Positions 1-9,026 of a stretch of 43,166 nt of DNA are shown here, piece after piece. The stretch is from JAAYPI01 sp036734385. GTDB lineage: Bacteria; Bacteroidota; Bacteroidia; Bacteroidales; Paludibacteraceae. The position numbers and the translations under genes are program-made. Position 1 is the first letter of the stretch, and each line of letters starts with the position of its first letter. The DNA lies in the NCBI GenBank assembly GCA_036734385.1, contig DAIMYQ010000012.1:1-43166 (forward strand), given 5' to 3'. A model generated the notes under the pieces. The model ran no database searches and was not told the origin of the DNA. It saw only the letters and a list, made by a program, of their open reading frames with translations.

Positions 1-1957
1 AATCTTTTACAATAGCTTCATCTAAATCAATTTGACCAGCCAAATAATTACTAAGCCCCTTATTATTAGGGATAAAAAGAGAAGCAGAAACACTCGGTTT
101 TCTCAAGTCTAGATCAACCAATATTGTTTTTCTTCCCGTCAGAGCAAAAATGCCGGCCATATTGGCCGCTATATATGTTTTTCCATCACCAGAATGAGTC
201 GAAGTAAACATAACACAAAGAGAAGTCGTTTTAGAAGTTATAAACTCTATTCTGGCACGAGCAACTCGAAAAGATTCTGCAGCTACTGATCTTGGATATT
301 TGTCAACAATAACGGGCATATTGCTATTTGTATGACGGATTATTCCCAATATTGAATAAACACCTTTTGACAAACTAATAATTTCGTTTTCTGTTCGTAT
401 AAAAGGATACAAAAGCTCTCTTATCAAAAGAAATATTAGAGGGATAACCAATCCTATCAGAAAAAACGTTGTGTAATTACTGCCCTTACTTGACGCATTA
501 GTAATAGAAGACATTCTGGCTTTATCCAAAATGATATTATCAGGTGAATTCGATGCTCGCTGAATTTGAGCATCCGCTCTTTTCTCCATTAAAAATGAAT
601 AATAATCATCATTCATCTTAAATTTCCGTTCAAAATTAAGCAATTGTTGCTCTTTGTACGGTAATTCTCTCACTTGAGTCATCAATTCTTTGTTCCTTTT
701 TTCCCAATCTGCCTTCTCTATATTAAAACCAACTCTAATATTTTTTAAAGCTTCAAACATTTGAGCCTTTACATTTTCTATATCCCGGGAATATTTTGCA
801 TAGTAAGGACTTTTTGCACCTACTTCTTTTTTCTTTACTTGCAAATCAGTAAACTGATTGACAAGACTAGATAAATTTGCATCATCCACCCCTAAACTCG
901 CTGGAGCTATCACAGATCCATCCTCCATATTATGTTCCAGATAATGGGTCAGGTAGTTGATATACGATTCCTTCAACCGTAACTCTGTTTGTTTAGAGTC
1001 TATGGTATTGTATTTGGCAGCCAAATCTGCTCCAGAACCTGTTGAAACCATGAAATTATTTGCTTTATAATTTTGCAATCGGTTTTCAGATATCCTGAGA
1101 GAATCAGATATTTCAGACATTTGTGTATCTATGAAATCAACTGTTTTAACAGCTGCATCATTCTTACGGACCAAATCTTCTGCCAAAAATTCATCGCATA
1201 AAGTATTTAAAAAATCACAATCTCGCTCATACACATTACCAGTTAAAGAAACTTCTATGACGGATGATCCTGTCATCTTAAAATCAAAAGCCAAACGAGA
1301 ATGTAAATCAGCGGCTAAAGCATCTAAATTTTTAAAGGTAAAGCAAATATCAAACTTATTTCTATAAAAAGAAGTTTTGTTAATAGTTATAAAAAACATG
1401 GATGTTTCCAACTGTTTTCCATACCTTCCTTTCGCCGAAAAGGTTGGAGTTTCTTTGTTCCCCTCAAAAGAAATTTCATAAAAATCGTTTCCAATATCCT
1501 TTATGGAAAATTCTTTCTCATAAGCACTTGGGGCTATGTATAAAGAAGAAATTACTATAGGAGATATTTTATATAAATTACTGGTTTTAAAACGCCCCCT
1601 AGCATAGTAATCAATCGCAAGTTCCGGCATTCTTTTTACAACTTTCTCAATCAGGTCTTGGGAACTAAACATAACAATCTGATTATTTACATTGCGGTAT
1701 CCCTTCTGTAAACCAAATCCCTGCATAACTGATTGGGCTCCAGCTAAACCCTTGTTTTCTTCTATAATAACTAATGCAGATGAGCGATAAACAGGTTGCC
1801 AACTTCTATTTTGCAAATAGGCTATACCCATAAACAACACAAGAGAAATTACGAAGAAATACCACCCTTTGCATATGCGAATAATCCATATTTTTACATC
1901 AAATGACGTCTCTTCGCTGTCTGAAAAATTATTTTCCTGATTTAAATTATTATCCAT
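1..1957 (-). CDS. Wzc-like polysaccharide co-polymerase / tyrosine autokinase (partial, 3' end off window)
   Basis: About 652 N-terminal residues are visible; the frame is open to the left edge, so the C-terminus and any Tyr cluster lie outside. The family sits in the inner membrane, controls polysaccharide chain length and autophosphorylates on tyrosine while working with a Wza-type export lipoprotein. Seen in order: a short cytoplasmic N-terminus, TM1 (around WYFFVISLVLFMG), a long periplasmic Wzz-type domain with coiled-coil-like stretches, TM2 (TTFFLIGLVIPLIFLLI), then the BY-kinase domain with Walker A STHSGDGKTY (near plus 190) and Walker A' ILVDLDLRKP. The ATG at 1957 lies 9 nt downstream of the second export lipoprotein, so the three genes form one minus-strand operon. 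The family call is firm; which polysaccharide it serves cannot be seen. Confidence 0.92.
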   Translation of the reverse strand, partial: MDNNLNQENNFSDSEETSFDVKIWIIRICKGWYFFVISLVLFMGIAYLQNRSWQPVYRSSALVIIEENKGLAGAQSVMQGFGLQKGYRNVNNQIVMFSSQDLIEKVVKRMPELAIDYYARGRFKTSNLYKISPIVISSLYIAPSAYEKEFSIKDIGNDFYEISFEGNKETPTFSAKGRYGKQLETSMFFITINKTSFYRNKFDICFTFKNLDALAADLHSRLAFDFKMTGSSVIEVSLTGNVYERDCDFLNTLCDEFLAEDLVRKNDAAVKTVDFIDTQMSEISDSLRISENRLQNYKANNFMVSTGSGADLAAKYNTIDSKQTELRLKESYINYLTHYLEHNMEDGSVIAPASLGVDDANLSSLVNQFTDLQVKKKEVGAKSPYYAKYSRDIENVKAQMFEALKNIRVGFNIEKADWEKRNKELMTQVRELPYKEQQLLNFERKFKMNDDYYSFLMEKRADAQIQRASNSPDNIILDKARMSSITNASSKGSNYTTFFLIGLVIPLIFLLIRELLYPFIRTENEIISLSKGVYSILGIIRHTNSNMPVIVDKYPRSVAAESFRVARARIEFITSKTTSLCVMFTSTHSGDGKTYIAANMAGIFALTGRKTILVDLDLRKPSVSASLFIPNNKGLSNYLAGQIDLDEAIVKD

Positions 1958-1966
1958 ATAGACTTT

Positions 1967-2713
1967 TTAAAAGAATCCTAGCACTAACAATAAAAAAGAC
2001 AAGGTAGTACTTATACTCCCTATAGCCATATTATAATTTGAAATTTTAAAGAAATCTCCTTTTATTGTACTTACGTATATAACATCGTTAGGTTGGATGT
2101 AATAATATTCAGATTCAATAATGGAAGCAGTTCTTAAATCAAATTCTTTCACAATGGGACGATCCTTATCAGAAACCTTGCGAATTATTTTTACATGTTT
2201 TTTATCCGCATTTTGAGCCAGATTTCCAGAAAGAGAAAGAGCTTGAAAAATATTTAATTTCTCTTTATATAGAGGAAACTGACCACGACCAGCCTCCCCT
2301 ATAACATAAAAACAATCATTCGCTAACCCTAATTTTACAACAGCATCAGGAACAAAGTCATGTAATTTTTCTTCAACTACTTTAGCAGCCTGTCTTACCG
2401 TTAACCCTTCTACATAAATATTGGAAATAAAAGGTATATCAATAGTTCCATCTTCATACACGCGGTAAGAAGGTGCCTTAGCAGAAACTCCACCTCCAGT
2501 GAATATTGCCGTTATTTCATCATTTAAACTCAATACCCGTATTGCCAATTCATCATTTTTTTGAATCTGATAATAAGTATATGGAGTTTTCTTATACTGA
2601 GGTAAACTTTTATCTTCTTGCAAATAGGTATTTGACTTATTAGTAATACAAGAAGAAAAAATTACCGTAAGTAAACCAAACATGAAAATATTTTTTACTT
2701 TTTTGGTATACAC
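1967..2713 (-). CDS. Wza/BexD-type polysaccharide export lipoprotein (second copy)
   Basis: 248 residues. The N-terminus is a lipoprotein signal with lipobox IFSSC followed by a poly-export domain (ELAIRVLSLNDEIT, YRVYEDGTIDIPFISNIYVEG) and an SLBB-type segment (FYVIGEAGRGQFPLYKEKLN). A hydrophobic C-terminal helix (SISTTLSFLLLVLGFF) fits the membrane-spanning helix of Wza-type export channels. The product should oligomerise in the outer membrane and pass polysaccharide outwards with the downstream Wzc-like kinase. Its start overlaps the end of the preceding paralogue by 19 bp, which suggests translational coupling. Its shared framework with that neighbour (VYEDGTID, IYVEG, PNDVIYV against PNDIIYV) shows a tandem duplication that has since diverged. 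Confidence 0.9.
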   Translation of the reverse strand: MYTKKVKNIFMFGLLTVIFSSCITNKSNTYLQEDKSLPQYKKTPYTYYQIQKNDELAIRVLSLNDEITAIFTGGGVSAKAPSYRVYEDGTIDIPFISNIYVEGLTVRQAAKVVEEKLHDFVPDAVVKLGLANDCFYVIGEAGRGQFPLYKEKLNIFQALSLSGNLAQNADKKHVKIIRKVSDKDRPIVKEFDLRTASIIESEYYYIQPNDVIYVSTIKGDFFKISNYNMAIGSISTTLSFLLLVLGFF

Positions 2714-3480
2714 AAATCTACAATTTTATAAATTAACAAACCAAATGAAATAGTTGATGTTGTTGTTGACAAAACAGTTAAAAATGAATTCAATTTAAAG
2801 AATTGACCATCAAATGCTTTCACATAAATAATATCATTGGGGCGGATATAATAAAAATCAGAATTAAGTACATCTTTACTTCTCAAATCAAATTCTTTTA
2901 TAACATTTCCTCCATCGGACAATTGCCTTAAAATCTTTACTTTTGACCTATCAGCATAAGGTCCCAAATCCCCTCCGAGAGCCAATGCTTCAAAAATAGT
3001 CATTTTTTCTTTCTTTATTTGATATCTGCCTGATGTTGATTCTGTTAATAAACTAAAATAACTATTTACCAAATTTACTTCAACAGAACAATCTTTTACA
3101 TAATCTTTGAGCTTTGTTTCAATATCTTTCTTGATTTCTCTAGTATTTTTCCCTTCGACATAAATACTTCCTATATACGGAAAATCTATAGTACCATCCT
3201 CATAGACAGTATAAGTAAAAAGCCCCTTGATAGAAACAGAAGATACATCTTCGCTAGTACCAGAAGAATTGTTAAATATTTTCTTGGAGTCTGGATTAAG
3301 GGTTATAACCCGAATATACAACTCATCATTGAATTGTACGACATAATCATTAGGAACAGAACTTTCGGGGTACGAAGGAATCGCATAATCAGGTTCCTGA
3401 AGATAATGTGTCCTTCTAGGTGTAACACAAGAAGAACACAACAATGTAAGAAAAAAAAAGAAGTATAAAACTTTTTTCAT
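2695..3480 (-). CDS. Wza/BexD-type polysaccharide export lipoprotein (first copy)
   Basis: 261 residues, first gene of the export operon. Signal peptide MKKVLYFFFFLTLLCSSC ends in lipobox LCSSC. The poly-export motif (DELYIRVITLNPDSKKIF, VYEDGTIDFPYIGSIYVEG) is followed by an SLBB-like part and a C-terminal hydrophobic helix ending in a short basic tail. The role is outer-membrane export of capsular or exopolysaccharide. It lies directly behind a good Bacteroidetes promoter (3506-3538) and overlaps the next, paralogous gene. Two full-length export lipoproteins in tandem are unusual for one system. They may form a mixed channel, or one may serve a separate locus. Confidence 0.9.
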   Translation of the reverse strand: MKKVLYFFFFLTLLCSSCVTPRRTHYLQEPDYAIPSYPESSVPNDYVVQFNDELYIRVITLNPDSKKIFNNSSGTSEDVSSVSIKGLFTYTVYEDGTIDFPYIGSIYVEGKNTREIKKDIETKLKDYVKDCSVEVNLVNSYFSLLTESTSGRYQIKKEKMTIFEALALGGDLGPYADRSKVKILRQLSDGGNVIKEFDLRSKDVLNSDFYYIRPNDIIYVKAFDGQFFKLNSFLTVLSTTTSTISFGLLIYKIVDLCIPKK

Positions 3481-3505
3481 TAAGAATCCCTTTTCTAAAC
3501 TGCGA

Positions 3506-3538
3506 CAAAGTTAAGCTTTCTTTGTTATTTAACCCAAA
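3506..3538 (-). promoter_or_regulatory. Bacteroidetes-type promoter for the polysaccharide export operon
   Basis: On the minus strand TTTG (3535-3538) is followed after 21 nt by TAACTTTG (3506-3513), matching the TTTG / TAnnTTTG consensus of the primary Bacteroidetes sigma factor. Transcription would start near 3499, about 20 nt ahead of the first export lipoprotein gene. Confidence 0.65.
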
Positions 3539-3566
3539 TCTAAATGAATTTAACTACACATTTAAT

Positions 3567-3602
3567 AAAAACAGATAGGCTATAAAGTACCTATCTGTTT
3601 TT
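3567..3602 (-). terminator. intrinsic terminator after malQ
   Basis: A perfect 13-bp inverted repeat (AAAAACAGATAGG, 10-nt loop, complement) has its A/T flank giving a U-run on the minus transcript. It lies just after the GH77 stop and before the capsule operon promoter, so it separates the two minus-strand units. Confidence 0.8.
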
Positions 3603-3615
3603 ATTTTGTATTATT

Positions 3616-6309
3616 TTATCTCTTTGCTTGGACGATATAATTTTTCAATTCTTTATTAAAAGCATCTTGTTCCAACAAATCTTCAACTGTCATATGCATC
3701 CTATAACGCCAACTATTTTTTGAATTAGAAGGAACATTTATTCGCTCTTCATGAGGATTTTCTCTTCGTAAATCTTCCGATATACTCATCAAATCCTGCC
3801 ATTGGAAGATTGCCCACATTGCAGGTGAATAAAGATGCTGCATCAAGATATCCCTACATATCCACCATTCTGCAAAATACGGAGCCGTACCCCAATGCCC
3901 TAATTGTTGATTATAAAATCGTTGTGTAACATTTTTATCTTCTTCCCACCAACCTCTTATCGTACTCATATCATGAGTAGAAGGAGTTACTACCGATAGA
4001 TATTTTGCATCAGCAGGGTGAAAAAATTCAACGGTATTTATTTTTGGTGCACGTTGTATTTCTAGACTCAAAATTCCTAGTTGATTCATAACACTTGTAA
4101 CACAATCAGCCATCATACCCAAGTCTTCACCACAAACAAGCATATTAGTAGAACGTTTAATTGCCGGAAGTTTTTTTAGTGCTGAATATTTCCAAAAGCT
4201 ATCTTGACGACGATAGAAATAGTCAACATATAATTCTTCTATTTTACGTTGTGCATCAAAATCCAAATGTCTAAAAGTACTTAATGTCTGCATTCCGTAA
4301 CGAGGATAGAACATAGTTCCATTAGAGTTTTTTGCTTCAAAAAACAATACATTTGAGATTAAATCAAACAAGCCCCACTTGATTTTTTCAGAAATCAAAC
4401 CCTTGTTAAACATTTCCAAAACTTTCTTTTGGGTATTACAGATAGGTTTCAATCTCAATATCCAACCATCAATAATATCAATACAATTTATTTTTACCCA
4501 ATTGGCATCATCTCCAAAATTTTCCCATATTACAGAATCTGTGATATAAGGCAAACAAAAACGGTTATAATCAAAATGAATCCCCTTTTGATAAAATTCA
4601 TCAATATGTATAGGAACCGAAGGATTTAAATACCCCATAATACCCTCCTCTTGTTCTATCGGAATTTGCCAAATACGGAAAAATCCGAGTATATGGTCTA
4701 TACGGAAAGTATCAAAATAGTTGCTCATTTGCTGGAAACGTTTTTTCCACCAATCAAAGCCTGTTTCTTCCATTTTCTCCCAATTATAGGAAGGAAGCTC
4801 CCAATTTTGTCCTTTTATGGCAAACATATCGGGTGGAGCTCCGGCTTGCATATCCATATTATATAATTCAGGAGAAACCCAAGTATCGACACTATTACGA
4901 TTTACTCCAATAGGAATGTCTCCCTTTAAAATAATTCCATTTTGATGAGCATATTCAGCAGCTTCTGAGAGTTGTAAATGTAAGTGATATTGAATGAAAT
5001 AATTAACAGCTATTTCGTCAAAATGTGGCTGTTTAGGAGATGATAATTTTTCTATCTTTTTAGCATCACATAATGAATATTCGCCCCATTTAGAATAATC
5101 TGAGGTGCCATTTTTATCTCTCAAATAACAAAACGCAGCATAAGAAACCAACCAATGTTTATTATCTTCATAAAACTTTAAGTAATTCTTGTCTTTAAAA
5201 ATCTTTTCTTTATTTTCAAGGTATAAAGCCTTTGCATATTTTAATTTAAAGTTGACAATTTCCAAAAATTCCACTAAAGGTAAGGCATTTAACTTTACTT
5301 GTTTGGTTTTATATTCTGCGGACAAGGGATTGGTCGATGACAGTTTCCCCATTTTGGGTAAATTCAAATACAAAGGACTCAAAGCAAAAGCCGAGATAGC
5401 AGCATAAGGTAACACATCAGCAGCTGTATGTGTTCCAATGGTATCATTCAGAGGTAGTACTTGAACAAGTTTTAATCCGACCTTTTTTGCCCAATCGATG
5501 AACAATTTCATATCTGCAAAATCACCTACACCAAAACTTGATTTTGTGCGGATACTAAATACAGGAATACCTACCCCGGCACCGTGAAATTCATGAGACT
5601 CAAAACGTGCAAAAGTATCCGAAACAACTACAATTGTCTTTTTTCCACCAATAACATTAGCTACTCTATCTGAACCAGATTCGAAATATTTAAATTGTTT
5701 GTCCTCTAAATCATAAACGCCATATTTATAGCTAATATACTCATTCTTAATGGAGCTTAAGTTTACTTTAGCTGTCCACCAATCTTTTTCCTGATTATGC
5801 ATCAACACTGGTTTTTCTGTGAGCCAACCACCCAATGCATCTGCATTACCGACTAAACAAAGAGCTTCTCCTTTCTTTAATAGAGGAGCCTTTACTCTAA
5901 AAATATGCGTATATTTTTTTACTTCAGGTTCAGGAACAGGTATTCGATTTTGTTTAAAAAGAACATTTTTAAAGGGAGATGTCAGAAATATATTTTCTAT
6001 GGCTCCTTCAGGATTCCATTTGTCATAACAAAAAACATCATCTTCTTTACTCGGATCTATTTTCAAGGTTCTATCATTGCCAGACTCAGGCATATCAAGA
6101 CCATTACTATCTTTAAGAACATATCTGTAAGTAAATTCAAAAGCAACCTTACTGTCTACTTCAATATCCAACATCCAATCTTCTTTCCATTGGAAATTCA
6201 TATAAAGGGCTTTAGAAGAGTCATTATTACCTAATTCAGGTATAGAGCCCATGATAGCAATATTTTGCCCCCACTTTGTAAAATAGTTTAAATTAAAATG
6301 AATTTTCAT
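3616..6309 (-). CDS. malQ: 4-alpha-glucanotransferase (amylomaltase), GH77 with N-terminal CBM20 modules
   Basis: 897 residues from the ATG at 6309. A longer frame starts at 6357, but its extra 16 residues are hydrophobic and lie before the usual MKIHFNLNYFTKWG opening of the family. Residues 1-240 or so hold two starch-binding CBM20-like domains; the rest is the GH77 barrel. Catalytic landmarks: nucleophile Asp538 in FRIDHILGFF, acid/base Glu728 in VCGEDLG, and the THD of PSTHDMSTIRGWW. The enzyme transfers alpha-1,4-glucan segments between maltodextrins. No signal peptide, so it is probably cytoplasmic. It follows the PBP gene by about 100 bp and may be co-transcribed with it. The long CBM20-bearing form is the one typical of Bacteroidetes. 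Confidence 0.95.
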   Translation of the reverse strand: MKIHFNLNYFTKWGQNIAIMGSIPELGNNDSSKALYMNFQWKEDWMLDIEVDSKVAFEFTYRYVLKDSNGLDMPESGNDRTLKIDPSKEDDVFCYDKWNPEGAIENIFLTSPFKNVLFKQNRIPVPEPEVKKYTHIFRVKAPLLKKGEALCLVGNADALGGWLTEKPVLMHNQEKDWWTAKVNLSSIKNEYISYKYGVYDLEDKQFKYFESGSDRVANVIGGKKTIVVVSDTFARFESHEFHGAGVGIPVFSIRTKSSFGVGDFADMKLFIDWAKKVGLKLVQVLPLNDTIGTHTAADVLPYAAISAFALSPLYLNLPKMGKLSSTNPLSAEYKTKQVKLNALPLVEFLEIVNFKLKYAKALYLENKEKIFKDKNYLKFYEDNKHWLVSYAAFCYLRDKNGTSDYSKWGEYSLCDAKKIEKLSSPKQPHFDEIAVNYFIQYHLHLQLSEAAEYAHQNGIILKGDIPIGVNRNSVDTWVSPELYNMDMQAGAPPDMFAIKGQNWELPSYNWEKMEETGFDWWKKRFQQMSNYFDTFRIDHILGFFRIWQIPIEQEEGIMGYLNPSVPIHIDEFYQKGIHFDYNRFCLPYITDSVIWENFGDDANWVKINCIDIIDGWILRLKPICNTQKKVLEMFNKGLISEKIKWGLFDLISNVLFFEAKNSNGTMFYPRYGMQTLSTFRHLDFDAQRKIEELYVDYFYRRQDSFWKYSALKKLPAIKRSTNMLVCGEDLGMMADCVTSVMNQLGILSLEIQRAPKINTVEFFHPADAKYLSVVTPSTHDMSTIRGWWEEDKNVTQRFYNQQLGHWGTAPYFAEWWICRDILMQHLYSPAMWAIFQWQDLMSISEDLRRENPHEERINVPSNSKNSWRYRMHMTVEDLLEQDAFNKELKNYIVQAKR

Positions 6310-6407
6310 ACTTATGATTATATAAATTGAGTAAAAAAGGCTAAAATTATAAATCAAAGATATACTTTTTTCCTTTAATAAAAAGAAAAAAATAACTATT
6401 TTGAATC

Positions 6408-8741
6408 TTATTCCAAATCAAATATCTGATCGACACTTTCTTCTTCGTTAGGAGCAGATTTACAATCATTCTGATTTCTAGCCTCTTGTGGAATATTGAA
6501 AACTGCATTTTGTGAATAATTGAGTGTTTTATCCGCATATATTTTTTGCATATATATTGCCCAAATAGGTAATGCAGTAGTAGCTCCCTGACCATCCGAC
6601 ATATTATCAAAATGAATGGATCTGTCTTCTCCCCCAACCCAGACTCCGGAAACAAGTTCGGGGGTCACCCCCATAAACCAGCCATCGGAATTATTTTGAG
6701 TTGTTCCTGTTTTTGCTGCAATTTCTCCCCTCAATTGATAACGATACCTCAATCTGACTGCAGTTCCTTCATTAGCCACAGCTCCAAGCATGGAAAGCAT
6801 TTTATAAGAGGTTTCTTCACTAAATATTTCGTTCATTTTGGGTGTAAAGGTAGCCAAAACATTGCCTTTATTATCTTCAATTCGAGTTACAAATAATGGA
6901 TTTACACGTATTCCCTTATTTACAAAAGCCGTATATGCACCGACCATTTCTTTGACAGATACTTCTGCCGGACCTAAACACAAAGCAACAACGGGTTCTA
7001 TATAACTTTGAATTCCAAAAGAGTGAATCAATCTGACTAATGATTGGGGAGTAAATTGCTTCATCAAATAGGCTGATATCCAGTTATTTGAATTAGCCAA
7101 TCCCCAACGTAGAGTAACTAATTCTCCTTCCCTTGCATGAGAGGCATTACGAGGAGTCCACTTTTCGCCTGTTCCCAAATAAAATGTTTGCGGAATATTG
7201 GGCACTTTGTCACATGGAGATAAACCTTCTTCCATGGCCAATGTGTATAAATAGGGTTTAATGGTAGATCCAACTTGACGTTTTCCTTGACTTACCATAT
7301 CATATTGAAACTGAGAAAAATTAGGTCCACCTACATATGCTTTAACATGTCCGTTAAAAGGATTCATGGACATGAAGCCACAACGTAAAAAATGTTTTTG
7401 GTATCTTATAGAATCTAATGGAGTCATTATCGTGTCAATTTCGCCTTTCCATGAAAAAACTTTCATCGAACACCTGGTGTTGAAAATTCTATCTATTTGA
7501 GCTGAAGAAACATTGGCTCTTTTCAATTTCAAATACCTATCAGACTGACGCTTAGCCTTAAGCATAATGTTATTAATTTCTTCTTTAGAAACTAAACGAG
7601 AAAATGGAGCATATGATTTTCCTTTTTTTTCTTGAAAAAATTTATTTTGAAGATCGTTTCCAATATGCTCTTCTACAGCCTCTTCAGCATATCGCTGCAT
7701 ACGAGAATCAATAGTCGTATAAATACGCAATCCATCTGTATAAATATTATATGGACTACCATCAGGCTTTGTATTCTTCTTGCACCAACCATATAAAGGG
7801 TCGTCTACCCACGCTGTTGAATCTTCTTTATATTTTTGCATCTGCCAGGCCATATAATCACTTTTTTCGGGTTTGTTAGCAGACATTATTTGACGTAAAT
7901 ATTCCCTCAAATAAGGAGCTAACCCTAACTTATGGTCAACTTTTTTAAAATCAAGTTCCAGTGGCATTTTTTGTAAAGAATCACGCTGCTCTTTTGTTAT
8001 ATAGTCATACTTGCACATTTGGGACAGAACTGTATTTCTTCTTTCGATAGTACGTTTTGGAAAACGATTAGGATTGAAATAGGAAGGATTTTTGCACATT
8101 CCAACCAACATAGCTGATTGTTCAGTAGTTAATTTATCTGGCTCTGTATTAAAATAGATTTGTGCAGCTGATTTTATCCCAACTGCATTGTTTAGAAAAT
8201 CGAATTGATTAAGGTACATTGCAATAATTTCTTCTTTAGAATAATAACGCTCAAGTTGTACGGCAATAACCCACTCTATAGGCTTTTGGAAAGCTCTTTG
8301 AAAAATATTATCAGCATCTGGAGAATATAATTGTTTAGCCAACTGTTGCGTAATGGTACTGCCTCCTCCGGCACTTTTTTTACCAAAAAATCCTCGTAAA
8401 ACAATTGATCGAACCAATGACTTGGTGTCAATACCCGAATGACTGAAAAACCGAGCATCTTCAGTTGCTACAAGGGCATTTACTACATGTGGAGAAATTT
8501 GGCGATAATTTACTGCAACACGATTATCTTGCCCATAGAAGTAACGTCCAAACATTACTCCATCAGAAGTGTATAATTCAGTAGCAAATCTATTTTTGGG
8601 ATTTTGAAGTTCCTCTATTTCAGGTATATAACCAATATAACCTTTTACAATTAGTACAAAGCACAACACAATCAAGACAATAATGCTTGCAAATGAAATC
8701 CAAAAGTATTTCAGCAGCGTATGTGTTTTCTTTTTGTCCAT
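6408..8741 (-). CDS. mrcA: class A penicillin-binding protein (transglycosylase/transpeptidase, PBP1A type)
   Basis: 777 residues from the ATG at 8741; an in-frame ATG at 8759 is also possible but leaves almost no leader behind the predicted promoter. One N-terminal membrane anchor (YFWISFASIIVLIVLCFVLI) precedes the GT51 glycosyltransferase with EDARFFSHSGID and GGGSTITQQLAKQLY. The transpeptidase has the active-site serine in GSTIKPYLYTLAME (SxxK), the SNN motif in GLANSNNW, and KTGTTQNNSDGW (KTG box). It polymerises and cross-links peptidoglycan at the outer face of the inner membrane. The acidic C-terminal tail after the transpeptidase shows no further domain. The gene is divergent from the helicase and upstream of malQ. 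Confidence 0.95.
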   Translation of the reverse strand: MDKKKTHTLLKYFWISFASIIVLIVLCFVLIVKGYIGYIPEIEELQNPKNRFATELYTSDGVMFGRYFYGQDNRVAVNYRQISPHVVNALVATEDARFFSHSGIDTKSLVRSIVLRGFFGKKSAGGGSTITQQLAKQLYSPDADNIFQRAFQKPIEWVIAVQLERYYSKEEIIAMYLNQFDFLNNAVGIKSAAQIYFNTEPDKLTTEQSAMLVGMCKNPSYFNPNRFPKRTIERRNTVLSQMCKYDYITKEQRDSLQKMPLELDFKKVDHKLGLAPYLREYLRQIMSANKPEKSDYMAWQMQKYKEDSTAWVDDPLYGWCKKNTKPDGSPYNIYTDGLRIYTTIDSRMQRYAEEAVEEHIGNDLQNKFFQEKKGKSYAPFSRLVSKEEINNIMLKAKRQSDRYLKLKRANVSSAQIDRIFNTRCSMKVFSWKGEIDTIMTPLDSIRYQKHFLRCGFMSMNPFNGHVKAYVGGPNFSQFQYDMVSQGKRQVGSTIKPYLYTLAMEEGLSPCDKVPNIPQTFYLGTGEKWTPRNASHAREGELVTLRWGLANSNNWISAYLMKQFTPQSLVRLIHSFGIQSYIEPVVALCLGPAEVSVKEMVGAYTAFVNKGIRVNPLFVTRIEDNKGNVLATFTPKMNEIFSEETSYKMLSMLGAVANEGTAVRLRYRYQLRGEIAAKTGTTQNNSDGWFMGVTPELVSGVWVGGEDRSIHFDNMSDGQGATTALPIWAIYMQKIYADKTLNYSQNAVFNIPQEARNQNDCKSAPNEEESVDQIFDLE

Positions 8742-8773
8742 TTTTAGAGTTTTAATCAATAATATTTAGGGCA

Positions 8774-8781
8774 CAAAAGTA
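8774..8781 (-). promoter_or_regulatory. probable -7 element of the PBP promoter
   Basis: The minus strand reads TACTTTTG (TAnnTTTG) 33 nt before the chosen ATG. No well-spaced TTTG -33 box is seen, so only the -7 box is supported. Confidence 0.45.
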
Positions 8782-8864
8782 CATTATTTTTTTTCAAAAC
8801 CATCTTACAATGGGTATTTTAAAATAAAAAACCCACAAAAATAGATAATCCGAAATAAAAATCT

Positions 8865-8872
8865 TACCTTTG
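8865..8872 (+). promoter_or_regulatory. -7 element of the DEAD-box helicase promoter
   Basis: TACCTTTG matches TAnnTTTG. Transcription from here would begin near 8879, giving a leader of about 148 nt before the helicase ATG. No convincing -33 box is visible upstream. Confidence 0.5.
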
Positions 8873-8881
8873 CACCCAATT

Positions 8882-8998
8882 TGAGGTTGTCCTCATTTCT
8901 ATAACGAATAAACCACAGTGGTGAAATAAGCGAACCTATAACGAGTATGATTAAATGCATTTTTATCTATCCTGAACAATTTGGCTTATTCTTTCACC
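8882..8998 (+). promoter_or_regulatory. structured 5' leader of the helicase mRNA
   Basis: Two pairings can be read. A hairpin TGAGG-UUGU-CCUCA lies at 8882-8895. A long-range stem joins 8920-8931 (GGTGAAATAAGC) with 8984-8998 (GCTTA, TTC bulge, TTTCACC), giving 12 bp with one 3-nt bulge. The leader has no good ORF. Long folded leaders are a known feature of some bacterial RNA-helicase mRNAs, where they allow cold-shock control or feedback; that role here is inference. Confidence 0.4.
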
Positions 8999-9026
8999 TA
9001 CAATTTTTCCACATTTAACATTTTAC

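Noticed and set aside
6347..6655. 102-aa frame on the minus strand overlapping the end of the PBP gene
   Set aside because: It is a shifted frame of the PBP gene running into the gap before malQ; it has no domain pattern.
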